64,000 nt of DNA from Paenibacillus sp. JDR-2 (lineage in GTDB: Bacteria > Bacillota > Bacilli > Paenibacillales > Paenibacillaceae), in assembly GCF_000023585.1 (NCBI RefSeq), contig NC_012914.1, positions 334,001 through 398,000 on the forward strand, read 5' to 3'. A model generated the notes under the pieces. The model was not told the origin of the DNA, made no database searches, and saw nothing but the letters and a program-made list of their open reading frames with translations. The translations under genes were made by a program, and so were the position numbers. Positions 18,701-26,625 of the stretch are shown here, piece after piece (position 1 is the first letter of the stretch; every line of letters starts with the position of its first letter).

Positions 18701-18961
18701 TTCCATTGGCAAACGCAGAGTCGTACGTCTGAAGAGTCGAAAACCGCGCAAAGATATATTCATCATCGTCAGCTCGGAACTCGTATTGCTTTGTTTGTTC
18801 GGGAGTACAAGGAAGAGAATAACTACACTTCTCCGTTTATTTTCCTAGGCGAAGTGGAGTACGTCAGACATGAAGGCAATAAGCCGATGAGCTTTGTGTG
18901 GAGGCTCAAGACAGAAATGCCGCCAGCCCTCGTGCCAGCGGCGAATAAAGCGATTGTTTAG
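15800..18961 (+). CDS. PLD nuclease-DEAD/DEAH helicase fusion with DUF3427-type C-terminus
   Basis: A 1053-residue multidomain protein. Residues about 145-285 form a phospholipase-D-like nuclease module (RLHAKAYVFKRD with H225 and K227, then GSSNLSNPAL). A superfamily 2 helicase follows: Walker A ATGVGKT at about 354-360, DEFHH at 449-453, then the second RecA domain (SLHGGSSDEDRDQVKGRL and LQQLGRGLRL). The remainder to the C-terminus corresponds to DUF3427-type proteins. The start at 15800 uses GAGGTG. Base composition is normal, unlike the AT-rich genes before it. It is followed by a Nudix gene 12 bp away and an HNH remnant. It probably unwinds and nicks foreign or damaged DNA; its role in defence is inferred. 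Confidence 0.85.
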   Translation: MKQGLYEQLINNVTLQQLTSLDTSAFDIGKEALDPEEARKLLSNYIATVTRRALKAVRENSDTDEEAVLAQVRACNDIISTLKNALDQQDYEELQLAEQGEVLTYVYAKLNSIRAVKEEKVLRPTTPLSQSSLFTGSHAEPNMLSELKHEILTSDRIEFLVSFIKWSGLRCMIEQLEQFTARGGQLRVITTTYMEATDYKAIMELSKLPNTEIKISYDSTRTRLHAKAYVFKRDTGFTTAYVGSSNLSNPALTSGLEWNLKVTEKDSYDVLKKIEATFESYWNDREFSEFSGDNPAHEEQLKQALGKNYSKDQAQDAMFFKFSIQPYDYQKEILEKLEAERTLYGRHKNLLVAATGVGKTVISAFDYRRFAQRNPQRARLLFVAHREEILKQSLDTFRFILKDLNFGELHVGGNQAKSLEHLFISIQSLNSMKLTEITTPDYYDFIIVDEFHHAAAPSYQKLLAHYEPQILLGLTATPERMDGKDVLRYFDDTIAAEIRLTDAIDRKLLCPFQYFGVSDHVDLSQVKWTRRGYDQSELENLFTNNKIRATQILNSLRKYVTDLDEVKGLGFCVGVEHALYMAKVFNEAGIPSISLHGGSSDEDRDQVKGRLARGEIKMVFVVDLYNEGVDIPEVNTVLFLRPTESLTVFLQQLGRGLRLAEGKECLTVLDFIGQAHKDYNFHDKLRALLGKTKHSVQHYVEHGFSSLPRGSFIQLEKVARDYILRNLKQATNNRRSLIHKMKYFEGDSGQKLTITNFLRYHGLSIQELYGGRTGNRTFRGLMVEAELLESFQFENGDYLTKRIPALLCLNSRRLLRFLIGYLSGEKQVSTEEEQLMLNLFYYTFYRSEPKRNGFDSIGHGIRSIVACPQFREELLEILQYNESHISFVDESNAFPYACPLDVHCSYSTDQVLAAFGYWDETKSPAFREGVKYFDDKETDIFFITLNKSDKDFSPSTLYEDYAINERLFHWQTQSRTSEESKTAQRYIHHRQLGTRIALFVREYKEENNYTSPFIFLGEVEYVRHEGNKPMSFVWRLKTEMPPALVPAANKAIV

Positions 18962-18973
18962 GACGTGAATAAC

Positions 18974-19372
18974 ATGATCGAGGTTGCGGCAGCTATTATT
19001 GAGAATGGACAAGGACAGATATTGATCGCAAGAAGGAAGCAAGGGAAGTCTCAAGCGGGGATGTGGGAGTTTCCCGGTGGCAAGATTGAAGCGGGTGAGA
19101 CGGCCGAGGCTTGCCTTAAAAGAGAATTGCTCGAGGAAATGCATATCGAGATTAACCCATATGCTTATTTTGGCGTTAATGATCATCACTATGGAGCAAC
19201 TCACATTAGGCTAATTGCTTATAAATCGACTTTCGTAAGTGGTGAGATCATGCTGGTCGATCATGATGAGTACCGTTGGAGCACCTCTGCCGAGCTCGGG
19301 GAGTTTACGTTTGCTCCGGCAGATATACTTTTTGTAGAGATGCTGGAAGCAGGGAAGCAGCATGGAGGTTAA
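18974..19372 (+). CDS. Nudix hydrolase (MutT/CTP pyrophosphohydrolase type)
   Basis: A 132-residue Nudix protein. The Nudix box runs from GGKIEAGETAEACLK into RELLEEM, with Met in place of the usual Gly after EE. MWEFPGG precedes it as in 8-oxo-dGTP or CTP pyrophosphohydrolases. The ATG at 18974 has AGGA overlapping the end of the helicase gene, indicating coupling. Such Nudix genes often accompany DUF3427 helicases, and the enzyme may alter nucleotide pools or remove a modified nucleotide as part of that module. The substrate is not determined. Confidence 0.85.
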   Translation: MIEVAAAIIENGQGQILIARRKQGKSQAGMWEFPGGKIEAGETAEACLKRELLEEMHIEINPYAYFGVNDHHYGATHIRLIAYKSTFVSGEIMLVDHDEYRWSTSAELGEFTFAPADILFVEMLEAGKQHGG

Positions 19373-19565
19373 TGAGCTTAAACAAAGAATCGCGAACCTG
19401 TCCATCTGGAAAAAGAACGGGCAACGCGCTCCGCATAAGCCATTGTTAATCCTGTTAAGCTTAGCGGAGTTCCAACAGCAGCATACCGTTTTGCCTTACG
19501 AGGTGGTAAGAGAGAAGCTGAAGAAGCTGCTTGTTGAGTTTGGTCCGGCGAGGAATAAGGTGTAG
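19362..19565 (+). pseudogene. Truncated HNH-endonuclease-family gene (N-terminal remnant)
   Basis: A 67-codon frame overlapping the Nudix gene by 11 bp. The sequence WKKNGQRAPHKPLLILLSLAE resembles the conserved N-terminus of a family of HNH restriction-type endonucleases of roughly 300 residues, but the frame stops after GPARNKV and no HNH motif follows. The stop falls in an inverted repeat, GTGTAGA (19560-19566)/TCTACAC (19575-19581), and a terminator comes 30 bp later. It most probably lost its catalytic domain by deletion; a functional small accessory protein cannot be fully excluded. Confidence 0.65.
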
Positions 19566-19609
19566 AAAGTTTACTCTACACGCTCAAACAGAATTTTGGA
19601 GGTACGATT

Positions 19610-19640
19610 AGTCTGTTGACAAATGTCAGCAGGCTTTTTT
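19610..19640 (+). terminator. Terminator at the right end of the helicase/Nudix module
   Basis: Arms 19610-19621 and 19624-19635 pair over 12 positions (two G-T pairs), followed by T5. Confidence 0.8.
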
Positions 19641-19756
19641 GTTTGTCAGTGAGGTTCTTTATTACGTGAATATTAATCAATAAAGTAATTTTCTATTAAA
19701 AATTTCCATTAATTAGCAGATAGGTATTTTTGAATACAAATTATGGGGGAATTAAC

Positions 19757-20517
19757 ATGAAAGACAATTTCAAAGGTCTATTTGCAGGTTTGTTAGTGGG
19801 GACAATGGTTACGGGGGGGGGACTATTTATGCTGCTAATACCAAGAGCATTCAAGTTACTTTCGACAATTTAAAATTTATGGTAGACGGGGTACAAAAGA
19901 AGTCTTCATCAGGACAACCGTTCTTCTACCAGGGAACAACTTATGTGCCATTGCGATTTGCAGCGGAAGCTACCGGGAAAGATATTCAATATGACAGCAA
20001 GAACAAAACTATCTGGATCGGAAAAAAAGTAGGAAGTTTTAAATATTTATCTGAAATGGATTATGCTCGAGCAGAAGGAATTGCAACAAAGATGGATACT
20101 TCAGGCTTTTATCAACAGTTCTTTATTAATCAGTGGAATGATACTTGGAATAACAAAAAAGGACCATTAAAGATAGCTGGCAAAGAGTATCTTCACGGTT
20201 TTGCAGCAGATCTAGGTCGTGTTTATTCGGAAGAAACTGCAATTCTTTATTATAATTTAGATGGCAAATATACTAAACTAACGGGATTTGCCGGTATTGA
20301 TGACGTTTCTAAAAATTCAGCAAGTAAAGGCTATTTGACCATCTATGGAGACGACACAGAGTTGTATAGAAGCAATGGATTGGTAGGGGGAGATTACGCG
20401 GTTCCTGTAGATATTAATATATCGGGAGTTGCAAAACTTAAAATTGAGTTCAGCATTGATGAAACAGATGGTGATTCTATAGCAGTAGACTTCGTTGAAG
20501 CAAAAATAACTCAATAA
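19757..20517 (+). pseudogene. Stalk-domain/NPCBM exported protein, frameshifted at a G9 tract
   Basis: ATG 19757 with GGGGGA 6 nt upstream opens a signal peptide (MKDNFKGLFAGLLVG). After codon 19 the frame enters nine consecutive G (19813-19821) and then stops at 19873. The +1/-1 shifted frame immediately continues as TIYAANTKSIQVTFDNLKF, then a copper-amine-oxidase-N-terminal stalk repeat (TTYVPLRFAAEATGK) and an NPCBM/NEW2 carbohydrate-binding-like domain to 20517. Ten or seven G would restore one open frame of about 253 codons. This is either a phase-variable gene in the off state, a decayed gene, or a sequencing error at the homopolymer. If expressed, the product is an exported sugar-binding surface protein. 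Confidence 0.75.
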
Positions 20518-20596
20518 GTCAGAGTTAGCTTCTCTAACTAGGAAGTATTAGTTTCTGAAATAATATGTTGTTAGTTATCAATACGTTAGCAAAAAA

Positions 20597-20636
20597 ATGT
20601 CACGCGAATCAGAATATCTGATCCGCGTGACATTTT
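20597..20636 (+). terminator. Terminator after the stalk/NPCBM gene
   Basis: Arms 20597-20613 and 20617-20633 pair over 17 positions with one mismatch around a 3-nt loop; A7 precedes and TTTT follows, so it could act in both directions. Confidence 0.8.
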
Positions 20637-20781
20637 CTGGTTTGTATGAGTTTTGTGGTTTATTTGCTCAAGTTAGTATGTTATTATGACTGTGATATCC
20701 AATGTATTTGTATACTAACTTCACTGACTCTTGAAAGCGAATACATAGCCACTCATCCATTAATAAAAGGGGGCTACGATC

Positions 20782-23490
20782 ATGCAAAAAATCATTCGAC
20801 TACGCTGTGAGTACAATTACAACCCCATTGGCATACAAACAACTCAGCCTCGCTTCAGCTGGGAGCTTGAATCCTCCAAACGCAATTGCAACCAAACTGC
20901 CTATCAGATCATCGTATCCAATAGTGAAAAGGATACGTTCTCCGGAATCGGCGCTCTGTGGGATTCAGGCAAAGTCGAATCTGCCGAGACCTTTCATATT
21001 GAGTATACTGGCAGCCCACTCGCTAGCGGGCAACGCTGTTACTGGACGGTCAAGTGTTGGGATCAGGATGGAACGCTATACGAAGCTGAAGAGTCTGCTT
21101 TTTTCGAGATGGGAATTCTTAACTCGGACGAATGGACTGCACAGTGGATAGGAGCAGACGAGACGATTGCATCACCGTTATTCAGAACCTCCTTCCACAT
21201 ACATAAACCAATTAAGCAGGCGTCCATAGCAGTGTCGGGACTGGGCTATTTTGAGCTATATATGAACGGCGAACGAGTAGGTGATCATGTCCTGGTTCCG
21301 AACTGGACGGATTATGATGATCGCAAGATCGAAGGGCTGCTCTATTCTTTCGACGATCAGACTTCCAAGAGGGTCCATTATCTTCAATACGCTGTGACGG
21401 ACCATGTTCGGCAGGGTGAGAACGCGATTGGAGTGATTCTTGGGAACGGCTTCTACAATCAGACCGAGAGAACAATTGAAGGAAAAATGCGATATGGCGC
21501 TCCAAAGTTAATATTGCAGATGGCTCTAACCTACGAGGATGGTACGGTAGATTACATCCGCAGTGATGAAGGCTGGAAATGCAGCTCCGGACCAATTGTA
21601 TTCAATAATGTCTTCTACGGAGAAATCTATGATGCGAGGCTGGAGCAGCCGGGGTGGGATGACTACGGTTTTGATGATTCGACCTGGGAACAAGCCCGCT
21701 TGGTTCGTTCTCCGAAGGGCCAGCTGACGGCTCAGATGTCTCCTCCGGATAAAAAGATCAGCACGCTCAAACCAATCTCCCGTGCCGAGCCCAAGCCTCA
21801 CATCTACATTTTCGATTTCGGTCAAAACTTTTCCGGTTGGGTGCGCATTCGTATGCAAGGGGAGGCCGGGCAGCAGGTTACGCTAAGGTTTGCGGAAAAC
21901 CTCGCTCCAGATGGCGGGCTGGATACGCTAAGCTGCGGTGGTAACGACCAAATTCAATCCGATACTTACATCATGAAAGGCGAAGGTATAGAGCAATACG
22001 AACCCCGATTTGTCTGGCATGGTTTTCGTTATGTGGAGGTCACCGGATATCCCGGAGTACCAGACCTAACGGATCTCGAAGGCATCGTTGTTCATGTTTC
22101 GGTAGAATCAACCGGCGAGTTCACCTGTTCTGACCCGTTACTCAATCAAGTGCAGAGCGCTTATCGCTGGTCGCAGCTTACGAATATGCATGGCGGCGTG
22201 CCAAGCGATTGTCCGCATCGTGAACGACTCGGATACACAGGGGATGGGCACTTGACTGCGGAGGCGGCGAGTTACAACTTTGATATGGCTGCTTTTTATG
22301 CGAAGTGGATTGGTGACATCAGCGATTCGCAGAACAAGCAGACGGGTTTTGTGCCGCATACGGCTCCGTTCAACGGGGGTGGAGGTGGAGTCGCTTGGGG
22401 ATCCGCGTATATCATCATGCCGTGGACGATGTACCGTTTGTATGGAGATCGTCGTCTGCTTGCTGAGCATTATGATGGGATGAAAAGCTGGATCAGCTAT
22501 CTAAGTACGCGTAATCGCGGAGGATATCTAGTTGAATTCGAAGAACCGGACAGCTGGTTTCTGGGAGATTGGTGTATCCCTGGAGCGAATGAGCTTCCTC
22601 CCACTCTAGTGAGCACGTTCTACTATGCCTATACGGTAAGGATGATGTCCGAAATCGCCGGAGTGCTTGGTCATAACGAGGATGGCAAGCAGTATGCGGA
22701 ACTGTTTGATCTTATTTGTGCAGCATTTATCGAGGCGTTTTTCGATCCCGAAACCGCCACTTACTCCATAGGTCGGCAAGGTGCGGATCTGTTCCCGCTT
22801 GTTCTGGGATGCGTTCCAGAAGGTTACGAGGATCATGTGTGGGAGCGGGTGCTGAGGCATTACCGTGATGATCTAGGCGGGCATTTGGATACCGGTATAT
22901 TCGGAACCTTCTTCTTGTTTGAGCTGCTGAGTGAGCGGGGGGAGACGGATCTAGCGTTAAAGATGGTCGCGGCAAAAGACTACCCCGGCTACGGCTACAT
23001 GATCGAAAATGGCGCCACCACCCTGTGGGAATCCTGGGATGGACATGACTCCCATAATCATCCGATGTTCGGAAGTGTTAGTTCCTGGTTCTACAAGCAT
23101 GTTGCTGGATTAGCTCAGCATCCGGATTCCGTTGCGTTCGATCAGGCTGTCTTTAAACCGTTCCAAGCTGCGAGTTTAAACCACGCGTCCGCATCGGTCC
23201 ATACGATTCGGGGTCAATATGCTATTCGCTGGTCCAGAGAAGATAGCAGTAGCTGGGCCTGTGAGATCCAGATCCCGCCAAACTGCACGGCAGAAGTCCA
23301 TTTTCCGTTAAAAAACCGCAATGCCCTTATCTCATCCATCTTCGAGCAAGGATGCAACCGAAACATATGGCCGTCATCTGATACAGACGAATCTCCGGAC
23401 ACGATCCAGTGGAGTACGGAACCGAACGATATCGTCGTCACATTAGGTTCAGGTCAATACGAATTCCTGGTGACCATTAATCCCGAGTAA
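20782..23490 (+). CDS. Alpha-L-rhamnosidase, glycoside hydrolase family 78
   Basis: A 902-residue cytoplasmic enzyme (no signal peptide) that releases terminal L-rhamnose from glycosides. N-terminal beta-sandwich modules (RFSWELESS; SIAVSGLGYFELYMNG; GVILGNGFY) precede the (alpha/alpha)6 barrel. Catalytic-site motifs are DCPHRERLGYTGD (D476, E481, D488) and TTLWESWDG (E750). Length is normal for GH78. AAGGGGGC precedes the ATG. It stands alone between two terminators, with no adjacent transporter or regulator, so the rhamnoside must enter by a system encoded elsewhere. Confidence 0.92.
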   Translation: MQKIIRLRCEYNYNPIGIQTTQPRFSWELESSKRNCNQTAYQIIVSNSEKDTFSGIGALWDSGKVESAETFHIEYTGSPLASGQRCYWTVKCWDQDGTLYEAEESAFFEMGILNSDEWTAQWIGADETIASPLFRTSFHIHKPIKQASIAVSGLGYFELYMNGERVGDHVLVPNWTDYDDRKIEGLLYSFDDQTSKRVHYLQYAVTDHVRQGENAIGVILGNGFYNQTERTIEGKMRYGAPKLILQMALTYEDGTVDYIRSDEGWKCSSGPIVFNNVFYGEIYDARLEQPGWDDYGFDDSTWEQARLVRSPKGQLTAQMSPPDKKISTLKPISRAEPKPHIYIFDFGQNFSGWVRIRMQGEAGQQVTLRFAENLAPDGGLDTLSCGGNDQIQSDTYIMKGEGIEQYEPRFVWHGFRYVEVTGYPGVPDLTDLEGIVVHVSVESTGEFTCSDPLLNQVQSAYRWSQLTNMHGGVPSDCPHRERLGYTGDGHLTAEAASYNFDMAAFYAKWIGDISDSQNKQTGFVPHTAPFNGGGGGVAWGSAYIIMPWTMYRLYGDRRLLAEHYDGMKSWISYLSTRNRGGYLVEFEEPDSWFLGDWCIPGANELPPTLVSTFYYAYTVRMMSEIAGVLGHNEDGKQYAELFDLICAAFIEAFFDPETATYSIGRQGADLFPLVLGCVPEGYEDHVWERVLRHYRDDLGGHLDTGIFGTFFLFELLSERGETDLALKMVAAKDYPGYGYMIENGATTLWESWDGHDSHNHPMFGSVSSWFYKHVAGLAQHPDSVAFDQAVFKPFQAASLNHASASVHTIRGQYAIRWSREDSSSWACEIQIPPNCTAEVHFPLKNRNALISSIFEQGCNRNIWPSSDTDESPDTIQWSTEPNDIVVTLGSGQYEFLVTINPE

Positions 23491-23496
23491 AATAAC

Positions 23497-23530
23497 GCCT
23501 GAGCCAATCCTCATTGGTCCAGGCTTTTTT
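23497..23530 (+). terminator. Terminator of the rhamnosidase gene
   Basis: GCCTGAGCCAAT (23497-23508) pairs imperfectly with ATTGGTCCAGGC (23513-23524), followed by T6. Confidence 0.85.
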
Positions 23531-23624
23531 AATGGGAACGTTTTGCTAAATCCAATTAATCCAGCCCGCATCTCTTGCGAAGAGGCTATAATGAAATGAC
23601 TGGAAGTTTAATGGAGAAAGCGAA

Positions 23625-24203
23625 GTGAAAGCCATGCTGAATCAGGCTATGGAGCAAAGCTTAAGCAAGTTAATGACGAAGATCCTTCGACATACGCCGG
23701 AACAGTTCGGAATCAGCCTTGATCCGGAGGATGGTTCCTGCGGGATACATGTTCTACTTGAGGCGATCCAAGCTCAGCCCAAATGGGCTGGGATCACAAT
23801 TGAAGATATAGAGCAGGTCGTCCGCAACTCGGAAAAGCAGCGTTTTGCCATCGAGGATGGACGTATTCGGGCAAGATATGGGCATAGTCACGATCGAGTT
23901 CAATATACAGCTGGTGAACCACCGGCAATTCTCTACCACGGCACCAACAGGAAGGCCTTGCCTTCCATCTTGGGAGAGGGGCTTCATCCGATGAACCGTC
24001 AGTATGTGCATTTGTCGGAAGGGACTCATTTTGCAACGCTGGCGGGAAGCCGCAGGGGAGAGCTAGTGATTCTGAAGATTGATACTTCGCGTGCAAAAGA
24101 AGCGGGTGTCGTCTTCTTCTTTGCAGGCAACGAAGTATGGCTGGCGGACCGTGTTCCGGCAGATTGCTGCTCGGTCTTTGAACGGGAAAAAGGGAGTAGA
24201 TAA
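23625..24203 (+). CDS. kptA: RNA 2'-phosphotransferase (Tpt1/KptA)
   Basis: A 192-residue enzyme that transfers an RNA 2'-phosphate to NAD+, forming ADP-ribose 1'',2''-cyclic phosphate. The N-terminal domain shows LSKLMTKILRHTPEQFGI; the C-terminal ADP-ribosyltransferase domain has RARYGHSHD, LYHGTNRKALPSI, VHLSEGTHFA and VWLADRVP, which carry the conserved Arg-His-Arg catalytic residues. The GTG start at 23625 has GGAG upstream; ATG 23634 is an alternative. The tatD gene begins 2 bp after its stop, so the two form an operon. The natural bacterial substrate is unsettled. Confidence 0.9.
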   Translation: MKAMLNQAMEQSLSKLMTKILRHTPEQFGISLDPEDGSCGIHVLLEAIQAQPKWAGITIEDIEQVVRNSEKQRFAIEDGRIRARYGHSHDRVQYTAGEPPAILYHGTNRKALPSILGEGLHPMNRQYVHLSEGTHFATLAGSRRGELVILKIDTSRAKEAGVVFFFAGNEVWLADRVPADCCSVFEREKGSR

Positions 24204-24205
24204 CA

Positions 24206-24991
24206 ATGACAAATTCCATTATAGATATCGGCGTGAATCTGATGCACCGTTCTTTCCATGAGGATCGTGACCAAGTGGTTGCCAGAGCGGCGGAGAACCA
24301 TGTTACGCCTCTTATCATCACCGGCACTAGCTTAAGGAACAGTGTGGACGCGGCACGTTATGCCGGAACATATTCCGGGAAGCTCTATTCCACCGCTGGC
24401 GTACATCCGCATGACGCGAAGAATTGCAATGAAGAGACGATTGCGAAGCTGCGCGAGTTATCAGCCATGCCGCAGGTGGTTGCGATCGGGGAGTGCGGGC
24501 TGGATTACAATAGGGACTTCTCGCCGAGGGATGTACAGCGGAAATGGTTCGGGGAGCAGATTCGTCTGGCGCTTGAGCTGGATATGCCGTTGTTCCTTCA
24601 TGAACGGGAGGCTTCGGCGGATTTTATCTGGATGCTGAAGGAGCATCGCGTGCAAAATGCCGTCGTGCATTGCTTTACCGGCACGCTGCAGGAGCTTAAG
24701 GCATATCTGGAGATGGGCTACCATATCGGGATTACGGGTTGGATTTGCGATGAGCGGAGAGGCAAGCATCTCAGAGAGCTGGTGCGGATGATTCCGCTGG
24801 ACCGGCTGATGATCGAGACGGATGCGCCATTTCTGACGCCTAGGGATTTGAAGGAGAAGCCGAAAGACGGGCGGAATGAACCGGCCATTCTGCCGCATAT
24901 TTTGCAGGCGGTTGCGGAGTGTATAGGGAAACCGGCGGATGAAGTGGCTCGGGCGACTACGCAGACGGCGAAAGCCTTTTTCCGCATCTAA
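24206..24991 (+). CDS. tatD: TatD-family metal-dependent deoxyribonuclease
   Basis: A 261-residue TIM-barrel amidohydrolase-like nuclease. It begins with DIGVNLMHRSF, the variant metal motif of TatD proper in which DIGVN replaces DxHxH. Other ligands are visible in GVHPHD, IGECGLDYNRD, FLHER, VVHCFTG and ETDAPFL. TatD has 3'-5' exonuclease activity on single-stranded nucleic acid. The 2-bp gap from kptA and the shared GGGAG site suggest joint expression in RNA/DNA end processing. Confidence 0.92.
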   Translation: MTNSIIDIGVNLMHRSFHEDRDQVVARAAENHVTPLIITGTSLRNSVDAARYAGTYSGKLYSTAGVHPHDAKNCNEETIAKLRELSAMPQVVAIGECGLDYNRDFSPRDVQRKWFGEQIRLALELDMPLFLHEREASADFIWMLKEHRVQNAVVHCFTGTLQELKAYLEMGYHIGITGWICDERRGKHLRELVRMIPLDRLMIETDAPFLTPRDLKEKPKDGRNEPAILPHILQAVAECIGKPADEVARATTQTAKAFFRI

Positions 24992-25035
24992 GCATAGAAA
25001 AAAAGCGCCGGGCTTCCCTTGGCCGACGCTTCTCT

Positions 25036-25323
25036 TCATTTTCTTTTGTACATTTTAGCCCACTCGTTGATGATCTCAGCTCGGGTCTTTGTTAGGTCGC
25101 TTGGCCATCGGGATGTCTCCCATTCTTGAATGGCTTGTTGTTTCGTTTGGTAGAAACGGTAATCGCAAATATTCCATGGACAGTACAGCTTCCGGTACCA
25201 TTTTCCGTTTGAAATATCGGCGGTGAAGCGGCGTACGGTTTTTGCGGCTTGTCTTTTAGCCCAGATGGCATTTGGTGTACTCTGTTCCGTCCATGCAGAT
25301 GATTTCTTGAAACTTCTGCTCAT
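25036..25323 (-). CDS. Small basic hypothetical protein
   Basis: A 95-residue protein rich in Lys, Arg and Trp (KKSSAWTEQ, KTVRRFTADISNGKWYRKLYC, WETSRWPSDL). Start 25323 has a strong AAGGAGG. Two Cys lie six residues apart in the middle (CPWNIC). I recognise no family and no membrane segment. It converges with tatD across a short imperfect hairpin (about 24999-25028) that may terminate both. Confidence 0.65.
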   Translation of the reverse strand: MSRSFKKSSAWTEQSTPNAIWAKRQAAKTVRRFTADISNGKWYRKLYCPWNICDYRFYQTKQQAIQEWETSRWPSDLTKTRAEIINEWAKMYKRK

Positions 25324-25460
25324 AACTCTCTAACCTCCTTAGGGGGAAGCTAGAGGCCGTCTAAAGTCTTCATGAGTCACCTCAATTCGAAGTTTGCTGC
25401 GGTTGCCTATATTAACGCATCGATTAGGAAAATGTTTCTTGAGCGAAGGAGATGATTCGA

Positions 25461-25943
25461 ATGAAATACTTCAAATCCAGCCTTTGGTCAGCCATTAATT
25501 CAGGCGATCCGGAAGTGCAAGAGCGAGCGAAAGCAGAGTGGAAGGTGAACGATCAGCAGTACTGGACTGAGTACTTGAGGCTAGAAGGTAGGCTGGGCAA
25601 GGAACTGTATGAATTTTTCCATACCTTCAGTTTCCATGACTATGACTTGAAGGAATACAAGCTCGTACAATCCGAAGTGCATTACGAGAAGGTCGTTGAC
25701 TTGTATATCACCGTTACGGGCGTCCAGGATGAATGGACTTTGGTCTATAATAATATCAGCAGAGTTGGAATCACGATTGATCCGCCTGATTGGCTTAATC
25801 GCAGAGGTTTTGACGATTGGGGTTATGATGAATTGCTAATCGTGGATGACAAGACGCTTTCACACGAGATTCTTTTTGCTTCCGGTACCGCATTACTCGT
25901 ACATTTTCCCGATAAAAAGCTCTCTGTAAAACAATTTTCCTAA
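25461..25943 (+). CDS. Hypothetical protein, possibly DUF4085-related
   Basis: A 160-residue soluble acidic protein. The opening MKYFKSSLWSAINSG and the following helical region, then a beta-rich half (VVDLYITVTGVQDEWTLVYNNI), recall DUF4085-type proteins of bacilli, but I hold this weakly. The ATG at 25461 is 9 nt from AAGGAG; ATG 25452 directly abuts the site and is less likely. It appears monocistronic, ending just before the cspA promoter. Function unknown. Confidence 0.65.
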   Translation: MKYFKSSLWSAINSGDPEVQERAKAEWKVNDQQYWTEYLRLEGRLGKELYEFFHTFSFHDYDLKEYKLVQSEVHYEKVVDLYITVTGVQDEWTLVYNNISRVGITIDPPDWLNRRGFDDWGYDELLIVDDKTLSHEILFASGTALLVHFPDKKLSVKQFS

Positions 25944-25982
25944 TGGATTCCATTGGAATTAGCTATTTCCAGAAAGATGTGG

Positions 25983-26131
25983 TACAATGAGTTCATAAAC
26001 GTGACCTGAATTCACATTTCGTAGAGGGTTATTTTTAAACGAAGGAAATAATCCTGCACGATATGTGAATTTTTTATTGTTAGCACAAGATAAGAATGTC
26101 ATGTAAATCATATACAAGGTGGTAATTGAAC
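25983..26131 (+). promoter_or_regulatory. cspA promoter and long structured 5' leader
   Basis: A TACAAT -10 (25983-25988) precedes a leader of about 135 nt. AATTCACAT (26009-26017) pairs with ATGTGAATT (26063-26071), which is followed by T5; inside it GGGTTATTT (26026-26034) pairs with AAATAATCC (26046-26054). Long folded leaders are a known feature of cold-shock mRNAs, where temperature alters structure. The ribosome site AAGGTGG lies outside these stems. Confidence 0.6.
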
Positions 26132-26332
26132 ATGGAACAAGGTACAGTGAAATGGTTTAACGCAGAAAAAGGATTTGGCTTCATCGAAGTTGAAGGCGGC
26201 AACGATGTATTCGTACACTTCAGCGCTATCCAAGGCGACGGCTTCAAATCCCTTGACGAAGGTCAACGCGTTGAGTTCAACATCGTACAAGGCAACCGTG
26301 GTCCTCAAGCGGAAAACGTTGTAAAACTGTAG
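26132..26332 (+). CDS. cspA: Cold shock protein, CspA family
   Basis: A 66-residue single OB-fold RNA chaperone. RNP1 (KGFGFIEV) and RNP2 (VFVHFSAI) are intact, with the start [17 protein letters not shown] typical of bacillar Csp proteins. Synthesis begins at 26132 after AAGGTGG. A structured leader precedes it and a terminator follows. The YdjO-type cold-inducible gene is next, on the same strand. Confidence 0.95.
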   Translation: MEQGTVKWFNAEKGFGFIEVEGGNDVFVHFSAIQGDGFKSLDEGQRVEFNIVQGNRGPQAENVVKL

Positions 26333-26349
26333 GACTTTTCGTAAAAAAT

Positions 26350-26379
26350 GCCCCGGACTTCAAGGTTTGGGGCTTTTTT
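26350..26379 (+). terminator. Terminator of cspA
   Basis: GCCCC (26350-26354) with further pairing ACTT/AGGT to GGGGC (26369-26373), followed by T6. Confidence 0.85.
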
Positions 26380-26411
26380 CATTATTACAGATCAGAGGAA
26401 AGAGGGATATG

Positions 26412-26618
26412 ATGTATTCTCGGAAAAAGACGGCTGAAGAACTGCCTACTGAATTAACAGTGGTATGGTCATGCTCTAGCGAGCAATGCAAGGGATGGAT
26501 GAGGGATAACTTCTCATTATCCGAAGCTCCCGTGTGCTTCTTATGCCAATCCCCGATGATCAAGGAAGAAAGAATGTTGGCTGTGGTTGCTAATACCAGC
26601 TTTAGCCATCAGAAATAG
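26412..26618 (+). CDS. YdjO-family cold-inducible small protein
   Basis: A 68-residue protein matching the YdjO family: VVWSCSSEQCKGWMRDNFS, then CFLCQSPMIKEERML, giving four cysteines in two CxnC pairs that probably bind zinc. YdjO of Bacillus subtilis is described as cold-inducible. ATGATG at 26409-26414 offers two starts; GAGGG is 5 nt from the second. Its position directly behind cspA fits cold-linked expression, though the cspA terminator lies between them. Confidence 0.85.
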   Translation: MYSRKKTAEELPTELTVVWSCSSEQCKGWMRDNFSLSEAPVCFLCQSPMIKEERMLAVVANTSFSHQK

Positions 26619-26625
26619 AATGACG

